Source: Riemerella anatipestifer (lineage in GTDB: Bacteria; Bacteroidota; Bacteroidia; Flavobacteriales; Weeksellaceae). From it: a DNA stretch of 64,000 nucleotides. Made by a program: the position numbers and the translations under genes. A model generated the notes under the pieces. That model had not been told where the DNA came from. It did no database searches and was given only the letters and a program-made list of their open reading frames with translations. Shown in pieces: positions 20,155 through 29,058 of this stretch; position 1 is the first letter of the stretch, and each line of letters begins with the position of its first letter. Location of the stretch: NCBI RefSeq assembly GCF_009663465.1, contig NZ_QXHU01000001.1, forward strand, positions 422,205-486,204. The letters are read 5' to 3'.

Positions 20155-21630
20155 TTATTTTCTTATTTTTTCTTTCAGTTCTTTTATATATTTTCGCATT
20201 TGTTTATCAACTTCTGCGGTATTTTTAACCGTATCACAAGCATACATTACCGTAGAATGGTCTTTGCCTCCCATTTCCTCACCTATCTTCGTAAAGGTTG
20301 CATCTGTAAATTCCTTTGCGAAATACATAGCCAACTGCCTCGGTAACGCAATATCTCTCTTCCTAGTTTTAGATAACAATTGTTCTCTTTTAATACCAAA
20401 ATAATCACAAACCACCTCCTGAATATAAGGAATACTAATAACTTTCTTTTGGTTAGCTGATATTTTATTGATTGTCTCCTTCAACAAGTCTAAAGTTAAA
20501 TCAGACTTATAAATAGTAGAATAAGCGATAACCGCATTGATAACTCCAATCAATTCTCTTACGTTGGACTGTACCTCACCCGCTAAGAAATCTATCATAT
20601 CCTCACTAAGAGCAATACCATCTCTATGGAGTTTATCCACGATGATTTTTCTTCTAGTGTCGTAATCTGGTGATTTAATCTCAGCTGTAAGTCCCCATTT
20701 GAAACGAGATACTACTCGCTCCTCAATATCCATAATATCCGCTGGAGCCTTATCCGAAGTCAAGATAATTTGCTTTCCATTTTGATGCAAATAATCGAAA
20801 ATATGGAAGAATGAGTCTTGTGTTGCTTTTTTACCAGACAAAAACTGAATATCATCTACAATAAGAACATCTAACATCTTATAGAAGTTAGCAAAGTCCT
20901 CTCTACTATTGGCATTACCTCTATTAGAATTAGCTGCTTTTATAAACTGCTGTATAAATTTCTCTGACGATAAATAATGTACAACTTTGTCTGGATATGC
21001 ATTTTTAATTTCTAAACCAATTGCTTGAGCGATATGTGTCTTTCCTACCCCAACGCCACCATAGATAAACATTGGGTTAAAAGAAGTTTCTCCAGGTCTT
21101 TTAGCGATAATTTTAGCCGCAGAAAAAGCAAATTTATTACTTTCCCCCTCCACAAAATTATCAAATGAATGTACTGGATTAAGGTTAGACTCTACGCTTA
21201 TTTTTTTTAAACCAGGTACTACCAGAGGGTTTTGTATTTTACCAGACAAAGACGGTGGCATAATTTCCTGTGGTTTTGGTGCTGGCGTACTCATACCTTT
21301 CATATGAGTGGTTGGCTGCTGTAGCTGTTGATTCTCCTGATTTTTTTTATCCAGTACGGAGTACCATAGCTTAACACCTCTACCTATATTTTTTCTAAGT
21401 GCTGCCGATAACAATGGTAAATAGTTTTCCTCTATGTACTCTTTATAGAAATCACTAGGGACACCTATGGTCAAATTGTTGTTAACTAATGATATTGGTT
21501 GTACCCTATCAAACAACAAATGGAACGAGCTTCCTAGCTTCCCCATAGCATCTCCTTGCTCCATAGCACTAAGATTATCCTTCATAAATTGTAGGCATCT
21601 ATCCCAAATAATGAACAAATCTTGCTCCAT
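20155..21630 (-). CDS. dnaA: Chromosomal replication initiator DnaA
   Basis: The 491-aa protein has all four domains: an N-terminal oligomerisation domain, a Gln/Pro-rich linker near residues 110-150, the AAA+ core with Walker A YGGVGVGKTHIAQAIG and Walker B VLIVDDIQFLSG, and the DNA-binding domain containing GGKDHSTVMYACDTV. DnaA binds 9-mer boxes at oriC to start replication. I found no TTATCCACA-like cluster in the 135 bases upstream or in nearby gaps, so oriC is probably elsewhere. Confidence 0.97.
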   Translation of the reverse strand: MEQDLFIIWDRCLQFMKDNLSAMEQGDAMGKLGSSFHLLFDRVQPISLVNNNLTIGVPSDFYKEYIEENYLPLLSAALRKNIGRGVKLWYSVLDKKNQENQQLQQPTTHMKGMSTPAPKPQEIMPPSLSGKIQNPLVVPGLKKISVESNLNPVHSFDNFVEGESNKFAFSAAKIIAKRPGETSFNPMFIYGGVGVGKTHIAQAIGLEIKNAYPDKVVHYLSSEKFIQQFIKAANSNRGNANSREDFANFYKMLDVLIVDDIQFLSGKKATQDSFFHIFDYLHQNGKQIILTSDKAPADIMDIEERVVSRFKWGLTAEIKSPDYDTRRKIIVDKLHRDGIALSEDMIDFLAGEVQSNVRELIGVINAVIAYSTIYKSDLTLDLLKETINKISANQKKVISIPYIQEVVCDYFGIKREQLLSKTRKRDIALPRQLAMYFAKEFTDATFTKIGEEMGGKDHSTVMYACDTVKNTAEVDKQMRKYIKELKEKIRK

Positions 21631-21711
21631 TGTTGTTATTTAAATTTTAGTTAATTTTTTGACCTTAATTGGAGGGCAAATATCTGAGTTTTTAATTTTA
21701 AAAAAAAGTGT

Positions 21712-21742
21712 TTGCTCCCTTGATTTTTTAGAAATATATTTG
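21712..21742 (+). promoter_or_regulatory. Promoter of the acyl-CoA thioesterase gene
   Basis: TTG at 21712, a 20-base spacer and TATATTTG at 21735 match the Bacteroidota sigma consensus TTG-N17..23-TAnnTTTG. The start codon lies 23 bases after the -7 box. Confidence 0.7.
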
Positions 21743-21765
21743 TATGTATAAAAGAAAAACTTGAT

Positions 21766-22173
21766 ATGATACATACAGTACATTCAGTACGAGTAAGATA
21801 TGGAGAAACCGACCCTATGAAGTATGTTTACTACGGAAATTATGCCGAATATTTTGAGGTTGCACGAGTAGAACTATTCCGTAATATTGGGATTGCTTAT
21901 GATGAGATAGAAAACAGAGGCATTTGGCTCCCTGTGTCTGAATATCATACTAAGTATTTGAAACCCGCTCGTTATGATGAAGTTTTAGAAATTCATACAT
22001 TTATTAAAAAACTTCCCGATGGTGTAAGGATTGTTTTTGACTATGAAATCTACAATCCTAAAGGCGAGAAAATAACGGAAGCCTCCACCACCCTTTTCTT
22101 CCTAAATGCAAAGACAGGGCGAATAATGCCCTGCCCTGATTTTCTACTGGATTTAATGAAACCTTATTTTTAA
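21766..22173 (+). CDS. Acyl-CoA thioesterase of the YbgC/4HBT hot-dog family
   Basis: The 135-aa protein contains RVRYGETDPMKYVYYGNYA, the 4HBT active-site signature with the catalytic acidic residue. It is the usual length for a single hot-dog domain. These enzymes hydrolyse acyl-CoA or acyl-ACP thioesters in the cytoplasm; the acyl preference is not readable. It is convergent with the BlaI/BlaR1 unit and only 3 bases from its last gene. Confidence 0.88.
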   Translation: MIHTVHSVRVRYGETDPMKYVYYGNYAEYFEVARVELFRNIGIAYDEIENRGIWLPVSEYHTKYLKPARYDEVLEIHTFIKKLPDGVRIVFDYEIYNPKGEKITEASTTLFFLNAKTGRIMPCPDFLLDLMKPYF

Positions 22174-22176
22174 AAA

Positions 22177-22578
22177 TTAATTACCAACTTTTACTGCTTC
22201 TAAAGCGACACGGCGAGCTTCCTCTGCTTTTTTAGCAGCCTCCTTAGATATTTTTGAGGCTTCTTCAGCAGCTCTTCTACTTTCATTAGCCAATTGTTCC
22301 GCATTTTTTGCTTCTTTTTCTCGCAATTTAGAAAGGTTTTCTCTCTGCTTTGCTTCTTCATAATAAGATTGACAATATTCTCCTATTTTTAAAGAAGACT
22401 TTTCTATACCTTCTAAAATACGCTTATAACGAGGAGCATCATAAATTCCGTCCAACTGACTATACAAGCGTTCCAACTCTTTAAACTGCTCCTCAGAATT
22501 TGATTTTGCAGAAATAGAGCTTCTCAATTTTTCTATTTCAACTCTTATTTTTTCCTCTTTTTTTCTTTGTGATTCCAA
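22177..22578 (-). CDS. Coiled-coil protein downstream of blaR1-like gene
   Basis: The 133-aa protein is almost entirely charged helix. It has an N-terminal Lys/Glu segment and a long Ala/Glu/Lys stretch (NAEQLANESRRAAEEASKIS) typical of a coiled coil. No enzyme motif or signal is visible. It starts 15 bases after the blaR1-like stop and is probably the third gene of that operon. The role is unknown; it may simply be a low-complexity structural protein. Confidence 0.6.
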   Translation of the reverse strand: MESQRKKEEKIRVEIEKLRSSISAKSNSEEQFKELERLYSQLDGIYDAPRYKRILEGIEKSSLKIGEYCQSYYEEAKQRENLSKLREKEAKNAEQLANESRRAAEEASKISKEAAKKAEEARRVALEAVKVGN

Positions 22579-22593
22579 GGCTTTTCTGTACTT

Positions 22594-23700
22594 TTAAATC
22601 CTTTTTCGCTCCTTTTTAATAGCCTTTCTAAAATCTTCATTGGGCTTTCTCAATGTATCGATTTTGACTCCTACACTTTTACTTTCAACTTCATACACAA
22701 ATTCTTGTGATATTACCTTATCATTACTTCTGCTTTCACTCTTTTGTGAAACCAACTTACTAACTTCAACCTTAGGATTGTTATGATTTTCCAAATCATT
22801 AACCTTATGTTCTATGACTTTGTTTAAGGCTACAATCTCTTTGTTTTTGGTATTAACAGCATAGATAAACACTACACTAAATACTAACGGTAAGGCTAAC
22901 ACTTTTCTAATGTAAGCAAACTTTGTTTTTGATTTTTTTAACATAATAATTCTTTTTTTAAGGTTAGATGACAAAAATGGATTGGTTGCTGGAAAAACTT
23001 TTCCCGAAAAATGATGCTCTAAAATCATTTTCGCAAACGACTGAGTATCACCTTTTTTTACAGATTGACTATCAGCTAAATACTCGTGAATTAAACTCAA
23101 TTCTTTTTTTATTAAATAAAAAATAGGATTAAACCAAAATATAGATTGAAATAAAGAAACTATAAACTTATCCCAAGAATGACCTTGCGCTATATGTACC
23201 ATCTCGTGTTTTAGGATTTGACGCCCTAAATCCGTATCAATAGCAATACTATTCTTCCAAAATAAATTTTTAAAGTATGAAAATGGAGCTTCTTCCAAAT
23301 CGGTTTTATAAAAGTTAATCCCTTGAAAATTAATTTTTTCATATTTATTTTTCAGTTTTGACAATCGCCACATTCCCAATAATAATCTGAATAAAAACAT
23401 TACCGATACCAAAGCTACTATTACCTCTAAGAAGTAAAACAGAATAGCATAAGATTCTTGTTTATACTTTGGTGAATAACTCTTAAATTCACTCATTAGC
23501 ATAAATACCTTTGGATTCACTTCAATGGTAAAATATTCCACTTTAAGCAATGGGAATAATATGCTTACAAACAAGGTAAACATCAAATAAAACCTATTAT
23601 AATGATGGAAAGTCTTATCTTTTAAAAAGATAAAGTAATAAGCGTATAAAACTCCCGAACAAACCAAAGATTTTATAATGTAGGTCATTAGAGATTCCAT
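22594..23700 (-). CDS. M56-family membrane metallopeptidase, BlaR1/MecR1-like
   Basis: The 368-aa protein has four membrane helices around a cytoplasmic zinc-protease domain with LKHEMVHIAQGHSWDK (HExxH) and the downstream glutamate region LIHEYLADS. After a last helix (VLALPLVFSVVFIYAVN) only about 100 charged residues follow, with no penicillin-binding sensor domain. In BlaR1/MecR1 systems the protease inactivates the BlaI repressor on receiving a signal. The signal here is unknown. It lies 6 bases after the BlaI-like gene in one operon. Confidence 0.88.
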   Translation of the reverse strand: MESLMTYIIKSLVCSGVLYAYYFIFLKDKTFHHYNRFYLMFTLFVSILFPLLKVEYFTIEVNPKVFMLMSEFKSYSPKYKQESYAILFYFLEVIVALVSVMFLFRLLLGMWRLSKLKNKYEKINFQGINFYKTDLEEAPFSYFKNLFWKNSIAIDTDLGRQILKHEMVHIAQGHSWDKFIVSLFQSIFWFNPIFYLIKKELSLIHEYLADSQSVKKGDTQSFAKMILEHHFSGKVFPATNPFLSSNLKKRIIMLKKSKTKFAYIRKVLALPLVFSVVFIYAVNTKNKEIVALNKVIEHKVNDLENHNNPKVEVSKLVSQKSESRSNDKVISQEFVYEVESKSVGVKIDTLRKPNEDFRKAIKKERKRI

Positions 23701-23706
23701 AACTGG

Positions 23707-24066
23707 TTATTTTTTAAGTTCTTTTAATAATAACTCTAAATCTTCCACCGACATCTGTTTTTCTTCTACTAGAAAAGAAACAGCTTCTTTATAAGACCCT
23801 CCAAAATAGTTTCTAATAATACCTCCAAAAGATTTTTTACTATACTCTTTTTGGGAAATTATAGGGAAATATTCGTGTTGTCTACCATACACACGATAAT
23901 CTACAAACCCTTTTTCCTTAAGAACCTTAAGTATTGTAGATACTGTATTGGTATGAGGCTTGGGCGCTGGAAAAAACTCTAATATATCCTTTAAAAAGCC
24001 TTTTTCTAATTGCCACAGATATTGCATTACCTGTTCTTCCGCTTTGGTAAGTTGTTTTATTTTCAT
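23707..24066 (-). CDS. BlaI/MecI/CopY-family repressor
   Basis: The 119-aa protein has the Penicillinase_R winged helix: TKAEEQVMQYLWQLEKGF, then PHTNTVSTILKVLKEKGFVDY and GRQHEYFPIISQKEYSKKS. Such repressors bind palindromes as dimers and are cleaved or released through the partner M56 protease. A 22-bp palindrome overlaps its start codon and promoter, which suggests autorepression. No beta-lactamase gene is adjacent. Confidence 0.92.
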   Translation of the reverse strand: MKIKQLTKAEEQVMQYLWQLEKGFLKDILEFFPAPKPHTNTVSTILKVLKEKGFVDYRVYGRQHEYFPIISQKEYSKKSFGGIIRNYFGGSYKEAVSFLVEEKQMSVEDLELLLKELKK

Positions 24067-24117
24067 ATCACTATAAATTTAGTGATACAAATATATAACT
24101 ATATTTTAAATATACAA
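24066..24117 (-). promoter_or_regulatory. Promoter and palindromic operator of the BlaI/BlaR1-like operon
   Basis: On the minus strand TTG (24117-24115), a 19-base spacer and TATATTTG (24095-24088) form a good Bacteroidota promoter. The next 22 bases (24087-24066) are a dyad of TATCACTA and TTAGTGATA halves covering the expected transcription start and touching the ATG. A further half-site TTAGTGATA lies at 24127-24135. BlaI binding here would block its own operon; this is inference from position. Confidence 0.65.
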
Positions 24118-24424
24118 CTATTTTTTTAGTGATAATTTTATTTCCATAACCTTTTAGGAATATTGTAAACTAATTTTCTACCTCTTATCATCATGCCACA
24201 GATTTAATACATACTATTTTTTTATCTAATATTCAAAATTTCACAACAAAACTCACAAGTCTGATACATACTCATTCATATTCTCTTAACCATAAAAACA
24301 TTTTAACGATGAATCACTTTTTAATTACCTATCGTAATATATTTTAAAAAGCTTATTAACCTAAAACTTGAACTTGTATTCAACAAACTTTTTGAAAGAG
24401 TATTATATTAAATGAGATTTTTCT

Positions 24425-24432
24425 TACTTTTG
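24425..24432 (+). promoter_or_regulatory. -7 element upstream of pdhA
   Basis: TACTTTTG fits TAnnTTTG and lies 20 bases before the chosen pdhA ATG. A TTG upstream is 30 bases away, outside normal spacing. The rest of the 386-base gap from the BlaI start is AT-rich with no other clear signal. Confidence 0.45.
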
Positions 24433-24452
24433 CAATATATTTGAAAATAGCT

Positions 24453-25454
24453 ATGAAAGAATTTTCCAAAGAAGTTTACCTTAAGTGGTATGAAGATATG
24501 ACTATGTGGAGACGCTTCGAAGATAAGTGTCGTTCTCTTTACTTAAAACAGAAAATTAGAGGTTTTTTACACCTTTATAATGGGCAGGAAGCGATACCAG
24601 CAGGATTTACCCATGCTATGGATTTAACCAAAGATAGTATGATAACAGCTTATCGTTGCCACATACATCCTATGGCGATGGGAGTAGACCCTAAGAAAAT
24701 TATGGCAGAGCTATGTGGTAAGGCTACAGGAACTTCGCAGGGTATGGGAGGTTCTATGCATATTTTTAGTAAAGAACACCGCTTTTATGGTGGACATGGT
24801 ATTGTTGGTGGGCAAATTCCTTTAGGAGCGGGTATTGCATTTGCGGATAAATATTTTGATAGAAAAGCGGTTAATATTTGTTTTATGGGAGATGGTGCCG
24901 TTCGTCAAGGGTCTTTACATGAAACATTTAATATGGCAATGAACTGGAAACTTCCAGTAGTTTTTGTTTGTGAAAACAACCAATATGCGATGGGAACCTC
25001 TGTGAAAAGGACAGCTAACCACGAAGATATCTATAAACTAGGTTTAGGTTATGAAATGCCTTGTTTACCAGTAGATGCTATGGATCCTGAAAAAGTGGCT
25101 GAAGTAGCTTTTGAAGCTATAGAAAGAGCAAGAAGAGGAGATGGTCCTACATTCATAGAAGCTAGAACTTATCGCTACAGAGGGCACTCAATGTCTGATG
25201 CAGAGCCTTATAGAACTAAAGAGGAGGTGGCTATTCACAAAGAGCAAGATCCTATTGAACTAGTAAAACAGAGGATTTTAGATAACAAATGGGCTACAGA
25301 GGCAGAGCTAGAGCAACTTGATGAAAATTCTAGAGCTTTCGTAGAAGAATGTGTGGAATTTATGGAGAACTCTCCGTTCCCAGATGCTGAAAAGGTCTAT
25401 GAATATGTTTATTCTACATCAGATTATCCTTTTTTAGATAAATTAGAAAACTAA
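24453..25454 (+). CDS. pdhA: Pyruvate dehydrogenase E1 component, alpha subunit
   Basis: I use ATG 24453 (MKEFSKEVYLKWYEDM), giving 333 aa; the frame could start at a TTG at 24441 but the added residues are not conserved. The thiamine diphosphate motif runs from CFMGDGAVRQGSLHE to VFVCENNQYAMGT, and the loop with YRYRGHSMSDAEPYR is characteristic of E1 alpha. It decarboxylates pyruvate and passes the acetyl group to lipoyl-E2. E2 follows 78 bases downstream; the E1 beta gene is not in the window. Confidence 0.93.
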   Translation: MKEFSKEVYLKWYEDMTMWRRFEDKCRSLYLKQKIRGFLHLYNGQEAIPAGFTHAMDLTKDSMITAYRCHIHPMAMGVDPKKIMAELCGKATGTSQGMGGSMHIFSKEHRFYGGHGIVGGQIPLGAGIAFADKYFDRKAVNICFMGDGAVRQGSLHETFNMAMNWKLPVVFVCENNQYAMGTSVKRTANHEDIYKLGLGYEMPCLPVDAMDPEKVAEVAFEAIERARRGDGPTFIEARTYRYRGHSMSDAEPYRTKEEVAIHKEQDPIELVKQRILDNKWATEAELEQLDENSRAFVEECVEFMENSPFPDAEKVYEYVYSTSDYPFLDKLEN

Positions 25455-25532
25455 AATTTAAGTGAAGATTATGATTAAGGAATAAAATTTTTATTCTTTG
25501 AACATAATATAGAACATAATAAATAAAATAAT

Positions 25533-27137
25533 ATGGCAGAAATAATTACAATGCCTCGCCTTTCTGATACAATGACGGAAGGTAAGGTTTCCAAATGGCA
25601 TAAGCAGGTTGGAGATGCTGTAAAGGAAGGAGATATTCTTGCAGAAATAGAAACAGATAAAGCGGTTCAGGATTTTGAATCAGAGATTAACGGAACACTA
25701 CTCTATGTGGGAGTAAGCGAGGGAAATGCAGCTCCTGTAGATACTATTTTGGCGATTATAGGGAAAGAAGGCGAAGATATTTCAGGACTTGTAGGCGATA
25801 ATCAAAGTACGCCTCAACCAGCTTCATTGGAAAAAAGTGACTCTGTAGAAAATACGATAACTGAACCTACATCATCAGTAGAGATACCTAAAGGCGTTGA
25901 GGTAATTAATATGCCTCGTCTGTCTGATACAATGACAGAAGGTAAAGTAGCCAAATGGAATAAAAATGTAGGAGATACGGTAAAAGAAGGAGATATTTTA
26001 GCTGAAATTGAAACAGATAAAGCCGTTCAAGATTTTGAATCAGAATTTAACGGAACTCTTTTATACCAAGGTGTAGGAGAAGGAGAAGCGGCAGAAGTAG
26101 ATAAAATATTAGCCATTATAGGACCTGCTGGAACAGATGTTTCTGCTATTGTTTCTAATGGTGGAGTGGTTAGTAAGCCTCAAGCTCAACAAGAACAGTT
26201 AAGTGTAGCTTCTGGCCCAAAAGTGGAAAATGTTTCTACATCTAATGCTAGTGTTTCAACAGATAGAGTGGCTATTTCTCCATTGGCTAGAAAAATGGCA
26301 GAGGAAAAAGGTATAGATATTACAAATCTAAAAGGTTCTGGAGAGAACGGAAGGATAGTAAAGAAAGATATAGAAAACTATCAGCCAAACGCAACAGAAC
26401 AACATTCTGCTTCTGTAACACCAGCTGCAGCACAAGTAGCTATGAATTTTGTAGCTGGAGAAACTACAGAAACCCCTAACTCTCAAGTTAGAAATGTAAT
26501 TGCAAAAAGGCTTTCTGAAAGTAAGTTTTCAGCACCTCATTACTATCTAATGGTGGAGGTAAATATGGATAAGGCTATTACAGCTAGAAAAGAAATTAAC
26601 TCACTTCCTGACACTAAAGTATCGTTTAACGATATGGTGATTAAGGCAACTGCTATGGCTCTTAGAAAGCACCCTCAAATCAATAGTAGTTGGGCTGGAG
26701 ATAAGATTATTCACCACGGTAGCATCAATATTGGTGTGGCAGTGGCTATTCCAGACGGATTAGTAGTACCTGTATTAAAGAATGCTGACTTTATGAATTA
26801 TAGTCAAATTTCTGCAGGAGTTAAAGATATGGCTTCTAGAGCAAAATCTAAAGGTCTTAAAGCTAACGAAATGGAAGGTTCTACATTCTCAATATCCAAT
26901 CTTGGAATGTTTGGAATAGAGACATTTACTTCTATTATCAATCAACCGAATTCTTGTATACTTTCGGTAGGAGCTATCATAGAGAAACCTGTGGTTAAAA
27001 ATGGACAAATTGTAGTGGGCAATACTATGAAGTTGTCTTTAGCGTGTGACCACCGTGTGGTAGATGGTGCTACTGGTGCAGAGTTTTTGCAAACATTAAA
27101 AACTTATCTAGAAAATCCGTTTGCATTATTGGTTTAA
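25533..27137 (+). CDS. pdhC: Pyruvate dehydrogenase E2, dihydrolipoyl acetyltransferase with two lipoyl domains
   Basis: The 534-aa protein begins with two near-identical lipoyl domains (about residues 2-80 and 124-200), each with the lipoylated lysine in EIETDKAVQDFESE. A linker and the peripheral subunit-binding domain follow (ISPLARKMAEEKGIDITNLK). The catalytic CoA-acyltransferase domain ends with LACDHRVVDGATGAEFL, whose His and Asp are catalytic. It acetylates CoA in the PDH complex. The second lipoyl domain looks like an in-gene duplication. It is the second gene of the pdhA-pdhC unit and is followed by a terminator. Confidence 0.94.
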   Translation: MAEIITMPRLSDTMTEGKVSKWHKQVGDAVKEGDILAEIETDKAVQDFESEINGTLLYVGVSEGNAAPVDTILAIIGKEGEDISGLVGDNQSTPQPASLEKSDSVENTITEPTSSVEIPKGVEVINMPRLSDTMTEGKVAKWNKNVGDTVKEGDILAEIETDKAVQDFESEFNGTLLYQGVGEGEAAEVDKILAIIGPAGTDVSAIVSNGGVVSKPQAQQEQLSVASGPKVENVSTSNASVSTDRVAISPLARKMAEEKGIDITNLKGSGENGRIVKKDIENYQPNATEQHSASVTPAAAQVAMNFVAGETTETPNSQVRNVIAKRLSESKFSAPHYYLMVEVNMDKAITARKEINSLPDTKVSFNDMVIKATAMALRKHPQINSSWAGDKIIHHGSINIGVAVAIPDGLVVPVLKNADFMNYSQISAGVKDMASRAKSKGLKANEMEGSTFSISNLGMFGIETFTSIINQPNSCILSVGAIIEKPVVKNGQIVVGNTMKLSLACDHRVVDGATGAEFLQTLKTYLENPFALLV

Positions 27138-27163
27138 TATTTGCAAATATTTTAATAAAATTA

Positions 27164-27197
27164 AAACTCCATACCAAAAGGATATGGAGTTTTTTTA
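27164..27197 (+). terminator. Terminator of pdhA-pdhC
   Basis: AAAACTCCATA ... TATGGAGTTTTTTT forms a strong hairpin with a T run 27 bases after the pdhC stop. Confidence 0.85.
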
Positions 27198-27212
27198 TGG
27201 CTTATATTTATA

Positions 27213-27252
27213 ATAAAATAACCTCTACTAAAAAAGCAAAGGTTATTTTTCA
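27213..27252 (-). terminator. Terminator of deoC
   Basis: AAAATAACCT ... AGGTTATTTTT makes a hairpin just past the deoC stop on the minus strand, facing the pdhC terminator. Confidence 0.65.
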
Positions 27253-27270
27253 ATAATATGTTTTTATTTC

Positions 27271-28017
27271 TTAGTATCCTTCCGAAGCGTTTTCACCTTT
27301 TACAAGAGCTATTGCAGAAGAAGTACCTATTCTTTTCACCCCTAGAGCAATCATTTTTTCGGCGTCTTCTGGTGTTCTTACTCCACCTGCAGCTTTTACT
27401 GGAAGTTTCCCCGCATTTTCTAGCATTATTTCAATACCTTCAAAAGTAGCACCGTTAGGCTTGCCTCCCTCTGTTTGGTAGAAACCAGTGGAAGATTTTA
27501 CAAAAATATTTTCTAGGTCTTCTTCCTTAAAAGTATCTGTAGCCCAAGTTGCAATTTTTTTAGTCAAATCCGCTATTTGAGCATCTGTAAGAGCTGCTAT
27601 TTCAATAATCCACTTAGCTATCTTTTTATGGTTTAAACAAAGTTCTGTGCAACGAAGAAACTCGTCTTTAACTAAATCATTCTCGCCGTTTTTATAGGCA
27701 GTATAATTGATAACAAAATCTAGTTCATCAGCACCATCTTCTATTGCCTTTTGAGCTTCATTTAGTTTTGATTCTATACTTGCCGTACCTTCGTGAAACC
27801 CAATTACAGTACCCAATACTACTTTCGCATTTTTTTGAGTTAAATAATCTTTAGTTTCTTTAACAAAATCAGGGCGAATCATCACAGCAAAAAGCCCATT
27901 ATCAATTGCTTCATCAGCTAGTTCTCTTACTTTTGCTTTAGTTTCTTCTAAAGTGAGTCCAGATTGTTCAGGGGTTTTGAGATAAGTAGAATCTAGGTAG
28001 TTTTTTACATTTATCAT
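27271..28017 (-). CDS. deoC: Deoxyribose-phosphate aldolase
   Basis: The 248-aa TIM-barrel protein shows the class I aldolase signatures ADELDFVINYTAYKNG, IFVKSSTGFYQTEGG with the Schiff-base lysine, and VKAAGGVRTPEDAEKM with the second active-site lysine. It splits 2-deoxyribose 5-phosphate to glyceraldehyde 3-phosphate and acetaldehyde in nucleoside catabolism. No other deo genes are adjacent. A TATCTTTG -7 element lies upstream. Confidence 0.94.
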   Translation of the reverse strand: MINVKNYLDSTYLKTPEQSGLTLEETKAKVRELADEAIDNGLFAVMIRPDFVKETKDYLTQKNAKVVLGTVIGFHEGTASIESKLNEAQKAIEDGADELDFVINYTAYKNGENDLVKDEFLRCTELCLNHKKIAKWIIEIAALTDAQIADLTKKIATWATDTFKEEDLENIFVKSSTGFYQTEGGKPNGATFEGIEIMLENAGKLPVKAAGGVRTPEDAEKMIALGVKRIGTSSAIALVKGENASEGY

Positions 28018-28048
28018 TGCTTTTATTTTTAAGAGTTAAAATAGGAAG

Positions 28049-28056
28049 CAAAGATA
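28049..28056 (-). promoter_or_regulatory. -7 element upstream of deoC
   Basis: On the minus strand TATCTTTG matches TAnnTTTG, 31 bases before the deoC ATG. No TTG is at normal distance. The gap from 28018 to 28355 otherwise holds only AT-rich sequence and the upstream region of the porin-like gene, where I see no convincing promoter. Confidence 0.4.
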
Positions 28057-28355
28057 CGAAAGTTTCCTCTTTTCTAAATGGGACAATCCAATGACTTTTG
28101 TAATGAATTGAAAAAGTAATTAAATTCCGGCGCATCTGTTATCCTTGATAATATATTCAAAATACAAATTAATTATTCTACAATTTTAAACGATTGTTCA
28201 TTTAAATTAAAATAACAAACTACTGAAAAAATTATTTATAATATATAATTTAATATTATTTCAGTATAAAATATCCAATTAAACTCTATATTCACTAATA
28301 AAGTTTGGCACAGTTTTGACATACAGCCAATGAAATCAAAAATAAATTTTTCACA

Positions 28356-28916
28356 ATGAAAATGATTAAACAAACACTTCTTTTAGCAAGCTTTTTAGCA
28401 GTAGGGGTAGTAGGTGCTCAAACTAAAAGTATGAAGAACATGATTAAAGTAGGTATTAACGCAGGTGTAGCTACAGGAGATAACACTTCTGCTAATTTAG
28501 GCGGTAATATTTCTTATCAGCACTTGGTAACTCCAGGGTTTGGGCTGGGCTTAGCCTCTGGATATAACCACTTTTTTGCTAAAGACAATGGAGATATTAA
28601 AAATAATGATTTTGGCGTAGTTCCAGTTGCAGCTCTATTTAGAGTGTATCCACAAAAAACTGGTTTTTATGGAGGTGCTGATTTAGGTTATGGATTTATC
28701 GTAGGTAATGATAAAGTAGCTTCTAACTATACAACAGCAATGCCTGATGGTGGTTTCTACTTAAGACCAGAAATTGGTTACCATAATAGAGATTGGAACT
28801 TCTTTATCCAATATACTAAAGTATTTACGGGAGATAATGGTAAAATTGGTAATCAAGCTTTTGATACAGGAAGTATAGGAGCTGGCTTCTCATATAACAT
28901 TCCGTTAGGAGAGTAA
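28356..28916 (+). CDS. Small outer-membrane beta-barrel protein
   Basis: The 186-aa precursor has a signal peptide ending in VGVVGAQ (start is either codon 1 or the Met at codon 3). The mature part has alternating strands ending in aromatic residues, such as GFYGGADLGYGFIVGN and FYLRPEIGYHNRDWNFFIQY, and a C-terminal strand GAGFSYNIPLG. This is the pattern of eight-stranded OmpA/OmpW-like barrels of Bacteroidota. It probably sits in the outer membrane; no cargo or ligand can be inferred. Confidence 0.8.
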   Translation: MKMIKQTLLLASFLAVGVVGAQTKSMKNMIKVGINAGVATGDNTSANLGGNISYQHLVTPGFGLGLASGYNHFFAKDNGDIKNNDFGVVPVAALFRVYPQKTGFYGGADLGYGFIVGNDKVASNYTTAMPDGGFYLRPEIGYHNRDWNFFIQYTKVFTGDNGKIGNQAFDTGSIGAGFSYNIPLGE

Positions 28917-28947
28917 AAAATTAGAACTTAGTTAAAGTGGATAATAT

Positions 28948-28981
28948 GCGATGTAGATTCTTTCTATATCGCATTTGCTTT
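28948..28981 (+). terminator. Terminator after the barrel gene
   Basis: ATGCGATGTAGA ... TATATCGCAT forms a hairpin (with mismatches) followed by TTGCTTTTTT. Confidence 0.65.
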
Positions 28982-28999
28982 TTTGTTATTTCTATATGA

Positions 29000-29031
29000 T
29001 TGAGATTTATTATAGAAAATAACTATATTTG
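29000..29031 (+). promoter_or_regulatory. Promoter of the POT transporter gene
   Basis: TTG at 29000, a 21-base spacer and TATATTTG at 29024 fit the Bacteroidota consensus. The ATG at 29059 lies 28 bases after the -7 box, which also argues against the TTG start at 29029 inside the box. Confidence 0.7.
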
Positions 29032-29058
29032 TTACCCATTAAACAAAACGATAATTTT

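Noticed and set aside
21631..21765. oriC upstream of dnaA
   Set aside because: No cluster of TTATCCACA-like boxes in the gap.
28302..28322. Sigma-54 type promoter TGGCACAGTTTTGACA
   Set aside because: The -24 part is perfect but the -12 GC is missing; too weak without evidence of an activator.
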